Shown piece by piece: positions 38,259 through 47,905 of a stretch of 64,000 nucleotides of DNA. How positions within the stretch are numbered: the first letter of the stretch is position 1; the number at the start of each line of letters is the position of its first letter. Both the position numbers and the translations under genes were made by a program. Source of the stretch: Methanosarcina sp. UBA293. GTDB taxonomy: Archaea; Halobacteriota; Methanosarcinia; Methanosarcinales; Methanosarcinaceae. Location: NCBI GenBank assembly GCA_002499445.1, contig DALS01000012.1, forward strand, positions 6,467 through 70,466. Reading direction: 5' to 3'. The notes beneath the pieces are model-generated. The model made no database searches and was not told the origin of the DNA. It worked only from the letters and a program-made list of their open reading frames with translations.

Positions 38259-38615
38259 TTGAATACACAAAAAAAGAAGAATTTAGTTAGAAAATTTAAT
38301 GCACATATTGAGATGAATAAAGACAAACAGGCTTATTCAGACTTTAAAGAAGGAGTTAATAAAGGTCTGGATATAGCTAAATATGCTTTCGAGGATAATC
38401 TGGAAAAAATCTCTTTATCCGACCTGGATGAAGATCAGGATGAAAGGATAAAGGGCTTGGAAAATAATTTTAACCAGGTTTTAGATGGCATAACCCTATC
38501 AAAAAAACCAAACTTCTCAGAGCAACATTTGGATGGAGTATATACAGGATTCGAAAAGTCTAAAAAATTATTTAAAGACTTCTTAAAAGAGTCATTTACT
38601 TTAGAAAATACATAA
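38259..38615 (+). CDS. hypothetical protein, 118 aa
   Basis: A charged, helical, Lys/Asp-rich protein that starts at TTG after AAGGAAGCGAGGAG. Two similar segments (DFKEGVNKGLDIAKYAF and GVYTGFEKSKKLFKDFL) may be an internal repeat. No family recognised. Confidence 0.55.
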   Translation: MNTQKKKNLVRKFNAHIEMNKDKQAYSDFKEGVNKGLDIAKYAFEDNLEKISLSDLDEDQDERIKGLENNFNQVLDGITLSKKPNFSEQHLDGVYTGFEKSKKLFKDFLKESFTLENT

Positions 38616-39102
38616 AAGCTTTAAATTCTTTCATGAGCCTGAAAGGTCTATTCTCTTTATTGAGCTTAAAGGCTCTACTTTTCATGAGTTTTACCGCTTT
38701 ATCTCTTATTTATATCGGGTTAAATAATTTTCTTCTTTTCTGGTCGGGCTTCACAAATCTCATTCTCTTTTGGTCTAGCTTAGAATCTCTATTTTTGGTT
38801 AAGCTTAAAAATGAGATTTAAATGAGATTTAACAGTACTACTGGTTTATCACAGGCTGCGCTTTATTATAGAAGTAGAAAGTTGTCACGAAAAGTAGCAA
38901 TAATCCAAAAGAACTATGAATGTTCAACAGTAGGCGTCATTAAAGCCAGGAATAATATTATTTACTTCCGGATCGATTCTGCTTTCAGTGCAGGTATTAC
39001 TATAGGTTTGAAACACTTAGAAGTTAATGCATATCGAAAATGTTAAAAAGATGTACACTATCGTGCTCTTATATCATACGAAGGTAAAAAGGAGCAAGTA
39101 AA
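38616..39102. other. spacer with two doubtful frames
   Basis: Frames at 38633-38821 and 38822-39046 (+) are open but lack ribosome sites. The first is a Leu/Phe-rich low-complexity stretch with internal near-repeats. Neither is accepted. Confidence 0.35.
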
Positions 39103-39225
39103 ATGTCCCCGGCTGAAATAATGTTCTGTATATATATGTTGTTTTTTTTATCTATAGCTTTCACTGTTTTGTTTTGTCTTTATAAATTCATTGAGTGGAA
39201 ATATTTAGAGTATGACAGAGTATAA
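39103..39225 (+). CDS. small single-pass membrane protein, 40 aa
   Basis: A good ribosome site (AAAAAGGAGCAA) precedes the ATG 6 nt downstream. The 40 residues form a short polar start, a hydrophobic helix (MLFFLSIAFTVLFCLY) and a charged tail KFIEWKYLEYDRV. No family known to me. Confidence 0.55.
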   Translation: MSPAEIMFCIYMLFFLSIAFTVLFCLYKFIEWKYLEYDRV

Positions 39226-39580
39226 AAAGTATAAGCCAACTTTAGTGAGATAAAACTATTTTTATTTTTTAATTTCTCCGCTCTCTATAATCTTTCTCGT
39301 TCTCTATAATCTGTCTATTTTTATCTATTTATTTTTTTCCAAAATCTTTGGCATATAATTCGGGAAAATCAGCAACTAGATTCGACTTGCAAGTAAGGAC
39401 CATCAAAATATGAATTAACTTATTATCAAAGAGCGTATGGACTACTTATGAAAATTCACAAGCGAGAGTAACTAAAAAGAGATTGAAAGCCAGATAAAAT
39501 TGATATATAAAATCGAATATATTATCTTCTACTCAAAATTTAGATGAATTAGAACTCTTTTAGTCATACGGGGGGAAATT
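39226..39580. other. AT-rich spacer
   Basis: About 350 bases with a CTCTATAATCT near-repeat (39280-39310). No gene supported. Confidence 0.4.
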
Positions 39581-39886
39581 GTGGATCAAAAAGAAGATCA
39601 GACAATGTTTGGAGTCTGTCCAAATTGTGGAAAGCCTTTCAGGATACTATCAACAGGCGGTGGGGAAGAGTGGCGCTACTGTGCCGACGTTTGTATAAAC
39701 CCGGCATCAATACCAGCAGGAGCAAGGCTGCAGCCCGATCAGGCTACATTGCGCTTTGTAGATGGAAATATGAATGAATACATGCGAGATGAATATATCA
39801 AAGTTCATGGCATTGATCCTCTTCCCATCTGGAAAGCGATGGAAAAATGGCGCGAGGAACAGATGAAGAAGTGGAAGATATCTTAA
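39581..39886 (+). CDS. small putative zinc protein, 101 aa
   Basis: Starts at GTG after a GGGGGG ribosome site. CPNC near the start and CADVC further on could form one zinc site. The C-terminal half is polar and helical with many Trp/Met/Lys. No family recognised. Confidence 0.65.
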   Translation: MDQKEDQTMFGVCPNCGKPFRILSTGGGEEWRYCADVCINPASIPAGARLQPDQATLRFVDGNMNEYMRDEYIKVHGIDPLPIWKAMEKWREEQMKKWKIS

Positions 39887-40078
39887 TATCTGTCAACCTG
39901 ATTTTTTGTTATTTACTTTCAACAATTTTTATTTCCTTTTGTTTTTGCTCTTTGTTTTTATTTTTATTTTCTCCTTATTTTTGCTTCCTTTCTTTAGCTT
40001 GTAACTCTATTCCCTAGGGCCTGCCGAATGTACAGGGGAAAATTTATTGATAAGAAAATGAATTTACTTTAAGTACGT
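39887..40078. other. T-rich 3' spacer
   Basis: Long T-rich stretches (39902-39990) follow the small zinc-protein gene and may end its transcript. Confidence 0.4.
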
Positions 40079-40255
40079 TCATCTATTATCGTTTAAGGCC
40101 ACTCCCCGGATTTCTAATAGTTCAGATAACCTATTCAAAGCATATTTTTTTTCATTTATCTTAATTTGTAATTTGTTAACCTCGGCTTCTAACTGCGCGA
40201 TTTCTATTTTTAGTTGTAGTATCTGCTCTTTTATAAGATCGTTACTTTGCATCAT
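40079..40255 (-). CDS. small coiled-coil protein, 58 aa
   Basis: A minus-strand frame from ATGATG with heptad-like pattern LIKEQILQLKIEIAQLEAEV continuing to NRLSELLEIRG. It is a near-perfect leucine/isoleucine coiled coil, so a dimerising small protein is likely. A GGGCGGGT precedes the start. No family assigned. Confidence 0.5.
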   Translation of the reverse strand: MMQSNDLIKEQILQLKIEIAQLEAEVNKLQIKINEKKYALNRLSELLEIRGVALNDNR

Positions 40256-40706
40256 ACCCGCCCAATATTATGTATTGACCCCTTAACTTAAGGACATTGC
40301 TTATGTATAAATCAATGTGTTCTCGCTTTTTAAATACTCACTTCACGAGCCGGTCCCAGATCTCAAAAACTTCTATTGTAATTAATCTGCATATACGGCT
40401 CGCTAAAGCAGCAATTGAGATTAATTACCATTACTTTTATATTCTGTTCTTCCTTTTTATGCCACTTCTAGCGACTTCTATTGATATAGATATTGACAAA
40501 AATATGTCTTCAGACGGATAAAATGATTAAAAAGAAGGCTCAGCTAAAAAGACATTAAAGTAATTTAACTGAAAAAAGGAATTTAAGTATACTGCAGGAG
40601 AATGTACTTGTTTCGGAAACTATCTCATTCGAAAAGCAGTCCCACTGCAACAAGGACTGAAACTCTGTTTTACTGTTTGAAACTCCTATAACAGACGGAG
40701 ATAGAA
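40256..40706. other. intergenic spacer before the permease
   Basis: About 450 bases between a minus-strand small gene and the permease. A plus-strand frame at 40297-40521 has no ribosome site and is rejected. The permease promoter should be here. Confidence 0.4.
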
Positions 40707-41873
40707 ATGGCAGCAGTTGGAACGACTGAGAGATTGGGACGTAGTCTTGGTTTTTTCTCGACTTTTGCGATCGGGACAGGGACTATGATTGGAGCTGGAA
40801 TATTCATTCTTCCGGGAATTGCTTCGGCAAATGCGGGATCTGGAGCAATAATCTCTTTTCTCCTTGGTGGGTTTATTTCAATAGCTACAGCTATCAGCAT
40901 GTCAGAACTGGCAACAGGCATGCCTCTGGCAGGCGGCAGCTATTACTACATTAGCAGGACAATGGGAGCAGTACTTGGTACAGTAATTGGCCTTGGCTCC
41001 TGGCTTGCTTTAATCTTCAAGGGCACGTTTGCGCTCATTGGGCTTGCAGAATACTTTCAGATATCTATTCTCTACCCCTTTACCGTAGCAGCTGCCACAG
41101 GCGTAATCCTGTTAATGACCAACTACCGAGGAGCAAAAAGCAGCGGTTCGCTGCAGAACTTCATAGTGATCCTTTTGCTGGCAATCCTGGCTCTCTTCAT
41201 AGTTAGAGTATCTTTTGTTGGTGATCCGGCTAATTTTTTGCCTGCCAGATCTAACGGGATAAATTCGATAATCTCGACAACAGGGATTATTTTTATATCT
41301 TATCTCGGGCTTGTAGAGGCTGCAGCAGTCTCTGAGGAGGTTAAAAATCCATCAAAGAACCTGCCTCTGGCATTTATTGCTTCAGCCATTGTAGTAACCT
41401 TATCCTGTGTTGGAATAATGGCAGCAGTTATTGGTTTCTCTAATCCTCAAGGAGTAGAAGTATCAGTTACTCCCCTGGCAGATATTGCAGGCTTGATAGC
41501 AGGCGAATCCGGAAGGAGTCTAATAGCCCTTGGCGCGCTGCTTGCAACGCTTTCTACAGCCAACGGTGCTATATTATCGTCTTCAAGATTTCCTTTTGCC
41601 ATGAGCAGGGATGCACTTATGCCTGAATGGTTTGTCCAGATTCATCAAAAATTCGAAACCCCTCATAATGCCATACTGGTGACAGGCACAGTAATGGTTC
41701 TCCTTTTGTTCCTGTTCGATATCGAGGAACTTGCAAGATTGGGCGGGGCTTTTAACATTTTGATATTTATCCTGTTAAATCTTGCAGTGATAATCCTTAG
41801 AAAAAGAACTTTACCTGGATATGAACCCACGTTTCGTGACCCATTTTCCCCTATACTCAAATCTTCGGGATAA
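40707..41873 (+). pseudogene. APC amino acid permease, 5' part of a frameshifted gene
   Basis: 388 residues of an amino acid-polyamine-organocation (APC) permease: GTGTMIGAGIFILPGIA in helix 1 and about eleven helices in total. The frame ends at TAA a few codons before the last helix. One extra A in the AAA of 41859-41861 would carry it on into IFGIIGSIILLPFLGGLPLL, the missing helix, and then into the universal-stress-protein part. The permease is therefore truncated by a single-base deletion, or the sequence has an error there. Confidence 0.85.
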
Positions 41874-42951
41874 TTGGAAGCATAATACTGCTCCCCTTTC
41901 TTGGGGGCTTACCTCTTCTTTTTATCGTAATAATTGTTTTTGCTGGATTTGGCTGGCATTCAATCTATGGAAAGGGCAGAGCCATGCCGGAATGTGATTT
42001 GTTTGACCTGCTGGAAAATCCTGTAAAAACAAAGGATATCGAGCCTGTCCCCCTGGTTAAAGTGCTAGTGCCGGTTTCCAACCCGAAACATGAGCGTGAC
42101 CTCTTGAAACTGGCAGATTTTATGGGGAGCGAGATAGTGTGTCTCCATGTTATTGAGGTTCCGGATCAAACAACTTTGAAATTAGCTCAGGAAGCCTACC
42201 ACGAGAAAATGATAGAAATGGACTGTCAATTCAAAGAAGAATTTGATAGTTATCCTGCAATTCTTGGACATAAAAGAGAGTATATTATTGCCTTTGGCCA
42301 CAGCATATCGAATTCAATCCTGGAACAGGCTGAAATCGAGCATGTAGATATGATTCTCATGGGCTGGCACGAACCAAAGAACTACTCACTCGGAGTAACA
42401 AATGGTGTTCTTCTGTCTTCAAAAAGTCCGATTGCGTTATTAAAGGGACAGCTCCCTGACAGCATTAACAAAATCCTTGTAGGATATAATGGCAAAGAAA
42501 ATTCAGTCCATGGCCTTTATCTCGCAAAAAAACTGGCTGCAAATACAGGGGCAACAATAGAAGTAGTCAGCATTGTTAGCCCTAAAGAAGCTCAGGAAAC
42601 TAGGCAGAAGATTACTGACAAACTTGAGCATATGATTGAGAAAATAAATTGTGTGCCTGTTAACTTTAGAGTATTGGAAAGCTATTCTATAGAAGATGCT
42701 TTACTAGAGGTTTCAAACAACAATGACTTGACAATTATTGGCAACTCAAGTAAATTAAGGTCTCTTTACTTGGGACTTTGTCTCAGAGGGTAGCCAGACG
42801 TTCTGAGAAGCCGATAGTGATAGTTAAAATACCAAAATCGATTTCAAAAGAAAATCTTAGTTATCTGGTTATAAAGTTCATTCGCAGAATACATGTAGGG
42901 CTCAGGATGAATAAAGGTCTGAGGATAAATAAAGGTCAAAGTAGACGGTAA
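41874..42951 (+). pseudogene. universal stress protein (Usp) part of the APC-Usp fusion
   Basis: Continuation of the permease gene in another frame: one more helix, a linker (MPECDLFDLLENP at 41984), then two Usp-like domains with a VGYNGKENSVHGLYLA nucleotide-binding start. Near the end a second single-base loss in the G run of TTGGGACTT sends the frame to TAG at 42793. Restoring a G gives TLSQRVARRSEKPIVIVK and a terminal tail ending at 42951. APC-Usp fusions are known in archaea as regulated transporters. Confidence 0.8.
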
Positions 42952-43202
42952 AAGACAAAACAGTGATCAAAATCTTCTTCTCAAAAATTAGGATTTTATT
43001 TACAAAGTTGAGCCATATCATGATATAGAATTAACATAACAATTACAGATTGTAGGGTTAATATAATAATTGATGATTATAGAATTAATATAACATTATA
43101 GGTGCAAACTTATAAAAATATTTGAAATTGATTATTAATGAGCTTTTGTTTTTTTGAGCACGCAGTCCGAGTGGACAATGTACATTTGAGAGGGGGATCA
43201 CT
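42952..43202. other. AT-rich spacer
   Basis: About 250 bases with related AATTAATATAACA words near 43030-43100. No gene seen. Confidence 0.4.
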
Positions 43203-43472
43203 TTGTCAGTTAAAATCCAATGGCAAATTTTTACAGCCGAAACCCGAAGCGATGGCACCTGGAGCTCGAACAGTCCAGCACTTGCAGAGCTTCTCAATGC
43301 CATAGCAAGTCCGGAAAAAGTTAAGGAGCCTGTTCTAGATATCGAGGAGGCTATGGCCCGTCTGGCCATCAAAGGGCTACCATATTTCAAAATAACTGAG
43401 CCAATTTCAGGGAATAATAGGAATAAAAATCACTCTAAAAAATATTACAGGGATAATATGCTATTAGCGTAA
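43203..43472 (+). CDS. hypothetical protein, 89 aa
   Basis: Starts at TTG after GAGAGGGGG. A small mixed alpha/beta protein with an ELLNAIASPEKV helix and a basic, Asn-rich tail. No family recognised. Confidence 0.6.
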   Translation: MSVKIQWQIFTAETRSDGTWSSNSPALAELLNAIASPEKVKEPVLDIEEAMARLAIKGLPYFKITEPISGNNRNKNHSKKYYRDNMLLA

Positions 43473-43539
43473 ACTCGTAGATAAGTTCCAATAAAAGTGA
43501 TCTTGCTTTTGTTCGATAAAATTACGATCTGCAGGATTC

Positions 43540-43573
<34 letters not shown>

Positions 43574-43764
43574 TTAACGTGTATTTCAATGGGGGAAATA
43601 AATGTCATAATTGTCAAGTGTGAATTTTCACTTCATAATTTCTTGAGTTTTATAATCTTATAGAAAAATTGGCATAATGCCAGGGAAGGTAATGGGTAAC
43701 AGAACTTCTTGTATATATAAATGAAGTATGTGATATATATCATAAATGTATGGGGAGGCTAAAA

Positions 43765-43920
43765 ATGGGTATAATGGGTATATTATCTTTTATAACGCGC
43801 AGCAAATGTAAATATTGTGATTCATGCTCTCATTTCCAAGAAGGAGGTAAATACTGTGAAGGCTTGGATTACTGTAAGTGCGGACTGTTTTTGAAAAGGA
43901 AAAGAGAAAAAGCAATTTAG
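43765..43920 (+). CDS. small cysteine-rich protein, 51 aa
   Basis: ATG follows GGGGAGGCT. The peptide has CKYCDSC and CEGLDYCKC, six cysteines that could bind one or two zinc ions or an FeS cluster, and a basic C-terminus. It ends in TAG; read-through would add six residues before TAA. No family known to me. Confidence 0.6.
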   Translation: MGIMGILSFITRSKCKYCDSCSHFQEGGKYCEGLDYCKCGLFLKRKREKAI

Positions 43921-44236
43921 CACCCTTTTCAGATCTAAATAGTTTATGAATAATGAATTTATTTTATAAGCTATCATTTAACTTTAATCTTCGTTTCTTT
44001 TTCTTCTCTTTCTTTTCCTCTTCTATCTTTAGCTGGTAGGAAGTGAGAAAGTTACGAAATGTTTAATTCTTTTTCATTTGTAAATCATTTGTAAACCTGA
44101 GTATTGAAACTTAATTTCCATGATTATATTTATATTGACATATTTCTACCTTCTTTTATTAAAAGGAAATTTCGGTTAGATATCGGTTGATATGTTAGAT
44201 ATTGTACTGTAAAATGAATGTAAAGGGGAGCTTATA
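43921..44236. other. AT-rich spacer
   Basis: About 315 bases, T-rich after the cysteine-rich gene, with TATA-like runs near 44120-44135. No gene seen. Confidence 0.4.
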
Positions 44237-44713
44237 ATGATAAATAACTACAGTGAGCTTATTCGGGGCGATAGGGTACGAGCTAATACGCCTCCTGAGA
44301 TTAACCAGGCAATCGATACTGAGATAGCTGCAACAGTAAGGTTCTATGCTGGTAAGACTGACTATGAGATTACCAAAAGAATTAAAGAGTTAGATCTGGA
44401 GTGGGATATAGAACGTTATCTTGAGGCTAATGCAGCTATATTTACCTTTATAGGAGCAGCTCTGGGTTTAAAAAAGAATCAGAACTGGTTTGTTCTACCA
44501 CTAATAGTTTCTATTTTTCTGCTTCAGCATGCAGTGCAGGGCTGGTGCCCTCCATTATCCATATTCAGACGGCTTGGTATACGCACAAGGCGCGAGATCG
44601 AGGTGGAAAAATACGCAATGAAAGCTTTGCGAGGGGACTTTGACGAGATCTCGACTCAGTATAGTGATATAAATCGCGCAAAAGAAGTTATATCTGAGAG
44701 TAGAACCATCTAA
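44237..44713 (+). CDS. DUF2892-like inner membrane protein
   Basis: A 158-residue protein: an amphipathic N-terminus, then IERYLEANAAIFTFIGAALGL and VLPLIVSIFLLQHAVQGWCPP as two membrane helices, resembling the YgaP/DUF2892 membrane domain, then a charged tail. AAGGGGAG precedes the ATG. The DUF2267 gene follows on the same strand. Confidence 0.8.
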   Translation: MINNYSELIRGDRVRANTPPEINQAIDTEIAATVRFYAGKTDYEITKRIKELDLEWDIERYLEANAAIFTFIGAALGLKKNQNWFVLPLIVSIFLLQHAVQGWCPPLSIFRRLGIRTRREIEVEKYAMKALRGDFDEISTQYSDINRAKEVISESRTI

Positions 44714-44788
44714 TCAAGCAACATCTAATAGCATAATTCTTCTTCTTTTTTTCTTCTTAGATATCATTATATAAAAATAGCTCACAAT

Positions 44789-45277
44789 TTGAACCTGCCG
44801 AACGATATTTATTCTTCAATCTTAGGGGGAATTGAAACGTCTACGGGAGTACGGAATCTTGATAATAGCATTGATTTGACCAATATTTGGCTCAGGGATA
44901 TTCTTAGCCAGTTGAAATGGCAGAGTAAGGAGAGTGCTTATCAGGCACTTCGGGGCACACTGCATGCACTAAGGGATAGACTTCCGGCAGAAGAAGCTGT
45001 AGATCTTGCGGCGCAGTTACCTCTTTTAGTTAAAGGAATGTATTATGATGGCTGGACTCTCAGGGACAAACCTGAGAAATACAAAAAAGAGGAGTTTGCA
45101 AGAAGGGTACACGCCCAGTTTGAGTTCGATGCCAATATAAACCCTGCTGAAGTTATTCGGGCTGTCTTACGGGTTATATACAGGCACATGGGTGACGGGG
45201 AACTCCGAGATGTAAAGTCTAATATGCCAAAAGATATTCAGGAGTGGTTTCCGGAAGAGGTTGCGCCTAGAGAATAA
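44789..45277 (+). CDS. DUF2267 family protein
   Basis: A 162-residue helical protein with the DUF2267 pattern: ALRGTLHALRDRLPAEEAVDLAAQLPLLVKGMYYDGW. Function unknown; often near stress genes in bacteria and archaea. The TTG start has no clear ribosome site, so the exact N-terminus is open. Confidence 0.88.
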   Translation: MNLPNDIYSSILGGIETSTGVRNLDNSIDLTNIWLRDILSQLKWQSKESAYQALRGTLHALRDRLPAEEAVDLAAQLPLLVKGMYYDGWTLRDKPEKYKKEEFARRVHAQFEFDANINPAEVIRAVLRVIYRHMGDGELRDVKSNMPKDIQEWFPEEVAPRE

Positions 45278-45515
45278 TGCTTGGTTCTTTATACTGAAAT
45301 TCTTTCGGGGAGTCTTTTTATCTTTCTGTTCATTTCAAGTTTCTTTTCTTCCTTCTATTTCTTGTGGAAATGCTTTTTCTTTATTTCCTTCAAAACTTTC
45401 TCCCGTTGTTTTTTCTCAAAAGGATTATATCATATAAATTCTAACTATGTTAATCTCTTTAATATTACATATTCGAATAATTGTGTTAAGCCCTAATAGA
45501 GATTGAGGTTTAAAA

Positions 45516-45908
45516 ATGACAGAAAAACTCGGAATTCTGGCCATTGGCCACGGGAGCAAGCTACCTTACAATAAGGAAGTAGTCACTAAGATCGCAGATT
45601 ATATAGCAAAAAAACATTCTGATGTTATTATTAGAGCCGGCTTTATGGAAAACAGTCAGCCAACTCTTGAAGAAGCAATTGAAAGCTTTTCAGGAACTGG
45701 CGTCACAAAAGTTGCAGCAGTACCAGTTTTCCTAGCATCAGGGGTTCATATCACAAAGGATATTCCACAGATTCTGAGCCTGGATGAAAGTGGCTGCGGT
45801 ATCCTGGAAATTGACGGAAAGGAAATTCCTGTATGCTATGCAAAGCCTCTCGGGGCTGATGAGCTTATAGCTGACCTCGTGTTCAAAAGGGTTCAGGAAG
45901 CCCTTTAA
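45516..45908 (+). CDS. cfbA: sirohydrochlorin nickelochelatase CfbA (CbiX-S)
   Basis: A 130-residue small CbiX-type chelatase that inserts nickel into sirohydrochlorin at the start of coenzyme F430 synthesis (cobalt in other settings). The GHGSKLPYN and VFLASGVHITKDIP His motifs are the metal site. It leads the cfb cluster: cfbA, cfbE, cfbD, cfbC, cfbB, all plus strand. Confidence 0.96.
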   Translation: MTEKLGILAIGHGSKLPYNKEVVTKIADYIAKKHSDVIIRAGFMENSQPTLEEAIESFSGTGVTKVAAVPVFLASGVHITKDIPQILSLDESGCGILEIDGKEIPVCYAKPLGADELIADLVFKRVQEAL

Positions 45909-45932
45909 TTCATAGCTAGGTCCGGTTTTATC

Positions 45933-47528
45933 ATGGGCCTTAACAGGAAAAAGTTCGCCGTGCTTGACCTGACCCACGGCGGCATTCCTATTGCAAAAAG
46001 CCTTGTAGCTGCTGGAAACAAAGTAGTCGGAATAGATGTCTATGGGACAATCGAGCCTGACATACTGCTCGAACTTGAGGAAACTCACGGAATACCCTGC
46101 TCAAAAACTCCTCTTTCTGCTTCCGAATTTGATATTCTGGTCGCGCCCGTACATCTGGATTCAGCCTATCCGATGCTCGTAGAAGCCAGGGCGCAGGGAA
46201 AAAGAGTCTTTTCGCACCATGAGATTGTTGGAGAGATTCTAAAAATCGATTCAAAGCTTTCTGGGATCAAAAAGGTCGAAGTTACGGGTGTAAAAGCAAA
46301 AACAAGCACTGCATCCCTCCTTGCCGATATGCTCTCCAGGCAGTTTGAAGTCGTGCTGCATACCTCGCGGGGTCTTGAATACTGGATAGCAGGAACTTCT
46401 TCCCTTATTCACAGGGGTCTGAGCATAACTCCAGGAAGCATTTTGGTTGCAATTGAAAAAGCTTTTGAGGCAGGATTCAGGCCGGAGATTTTTATCTTCG
46501 AAATCTCAATAGGAGGTACAGGCACTGCCGATTTTGGGATTCTTACCACCCTTTTGCCGGATTATGGGATTGCAAACAATACCGCTCTTGCAAGCGAGGC
46601 AAAACTCCAGCTTGTCAGGCAAGCAAAATCAGGAAGCACTCTTCTAATTAATGCAGGAACCGAAAAAGCCCTTAAAACTGCAAAAATGAGTCAAGCAAAG
46701 GTTTTGACCTTCAAAGATCCCTTCAGTGATGAACTTCTCGGAACCTCAAACCAGGCAGCCGATTTTGTGCTGGAAACCAGATGCAGGCCTTCAAAGTCAT
46801 CAATTTCTTCAGAATTATCAACGTCTTCAGGCTTATCAGATTCATCAATAATAACAGGCCTGTCAGACTCATCAATTCCAGCAGTCTTACCTGATTCATC
46901 AATTTCAACAGGTTTACCTGATTCATCAATTTCAACAGGTTTACCAGAAATCCAGGCTTCTCAGGCATCTTCAGGGTCCTATATTTGCTTTATGCACAGG
47001 GGAAAGAAAGTTTTCTCAGCTTGCTTGCGCCCAGGATACAATAGTTCGTCTTACAGGACTGCCTTTATTGCAGCATCGGCAGCAGCCCTCGAATTTGGAA
47101 TTAGACATGAAGCTGTTATTTCGGTAATTGAGGGATTTGGGGGCCTTTCAGGCAGGATGCAGGAAAGGGAAATTAATGGCATCTCTCTGATTGACAATTC
47201 CAATTCCGGCATGGATATCCTCTCTGCCGAAAAAGCCCTTGAGTATGCTTTCCTTAAGAGAAAAGACGAAAAAAAGGAAAGTATTATCCTCGTGCTGGGA
47301 GAAGAAGCTTCTCAGGTCTGTGAAGGGCTACCTCCAAAATCCGTGCAGGGCTTTCTAGAGAAGTTCGGTACAAAATGCAGACAGATTATCCTGGTAGGAG
47401 AACGAATGAAGGCGATAAATGGCAAAAATGTGTCTTACGCACGAAATCTTCCAGAAGGACTTTCTAAAGCCACGGAGTCTGCAAGAAGCAACGATATAAT
47501 TCTCTCTTCAGTAAAATGCTTCCGTTAA
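45933..47528 (+). CDS. cfbE: coenzyme F430 synthetase CfbE (Mur-ligase-like)
   Basis: A 531-residue Mur-ligase-like enzyme that makes the last F430 ring (ring F closure of seco-F430). The P-loop TGVKAKTST is at about 119-127, followed by the central domain and the C-terminal DNSNSGMDILSAEKALEYA. Residues 285-340 are a Ser/Thr/Asp-rich insertion with 9-residue repeats (LPDSSISTG, twice identical), not expected for the fold and probably a flexible loop. A 24-bp tandem duplication spans the stop codon. Confidence 0.93.
   Translation: MGLNRKKFAVLDLTHGGIPIAKSLVAAGNKVVGIDVYGTIEPDILLELEETHGIPCSKTPLSASEFDILVAPVHLDSAYPMLVEARAQGKRVFSHHEIVGEILKIDSKLSGIKKVEVTGVKAKTSTASLLADMLSRQFEVVLHTSRGLEYWIAGTSSLIHRGLSITPGSILVAIEKAFEAGFRPEIFIFEISIGGTGTADFGILTTLLPDYGIANNTALASEAKLQLVRQAKSGSTLLINAGTEKALKTAKMSQAKVLTFKDPFSDELLGTSNQAADFVLETRCRPSKSSISSELSTSSGLSDSSIITGLSDSSIPAVLPDSSISTGLPDSSISTGLPEIQASQASSGSYICFMHRGKKVFSACLRPGYNSSSYRTAFIAASAAALEFGIRHEAVISVIEGFGGLSGRMQEREINGISLIDNSNSGMDILSAEKALEYAFLKRKDEKKESIILVLGEEASQVCEGLPPKSVQGFLEKFGTKCRQIILVGERMKAINGKNVSYARNLPEGLSKATESARSNDIILSSVKCFR
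46800..46945 (+). repeat. cfbE: 27-bp repeats inside cfbE
   Basis: Two perfect, adjacent 27-bp copies (46887-46913, 46914-46940) encode LPDSSISTG, preceded by diverged copies (LSDSSIITG, LSDSSIPAV). The unit is a multiple of three, so the frame is kept. Confidence 0.95.
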
Positions 47529-47564
47529 AAGCCTCATTTATGCTTCCGTTAAAAGCCTCATTTA
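47517..47564. repeat. 24-bp tandem duplication at the cfbE stop
   Basis: The last three codons and stop of cfbE and 12 following bases are duplicated exactly (47517-47540, 47541-47564). Protein length is unaffected because the first stop is used. Confidence 0.95.
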
Positions 47565-47905
47565 GGAATGTTTTCACTGGAGAATTATCCATAAGTCTTT
47601 CTTGGATAAAATAATATCAAATATGAACCTACAATCTCGGATGTGACCGTATCAGGAAAATGCATACTATGATCAGGCTGCAGGCTTTTGCTGGTATTTT
47701 ATGATAGAATTTTATACAGGCTCTTCCAATCTGTATTCGTTTCCATTACTTGTTTAATCCAAATTCACAGTGTTTCCGACTCTTCATGTGTTACAGGCTG
47801 TGTTCGGTTCCGTGGGACACAGGAACTTTCTGAAGATGATGCATATTATTAAAAATGCATATTATTCGTATTTAAAAAATAATTATCTAAATAAGAGGCT
47901 TTGTC
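47565..47905. other. spacer between cfbE and cfbD
   Basis: About 340 bases, with a TGCATATTATT word repeated near 47840 and 47857. The gap suggests a second promoter for cfbDCB. Confidence 0.45.

Noticed and set aside
38633..39046. Two consecutive open frames of 62 and 74 codons
   Set aside because: No ribosome sites, low-complexity Leu/Phe composition in the first, and no motif in the second; they may be remnants but cannot be supported.
40297..40521. 74-codon plus-strand frame before the permease
   Set aside because: No ribosome site, biased composition in an AT-rich spacer, no recognisable pattern.
45281..45496. 71-codon frame after DUF2267
   Set aside because: Phe/Ser-rich translation of a T-rich stretch; no ribosome site.
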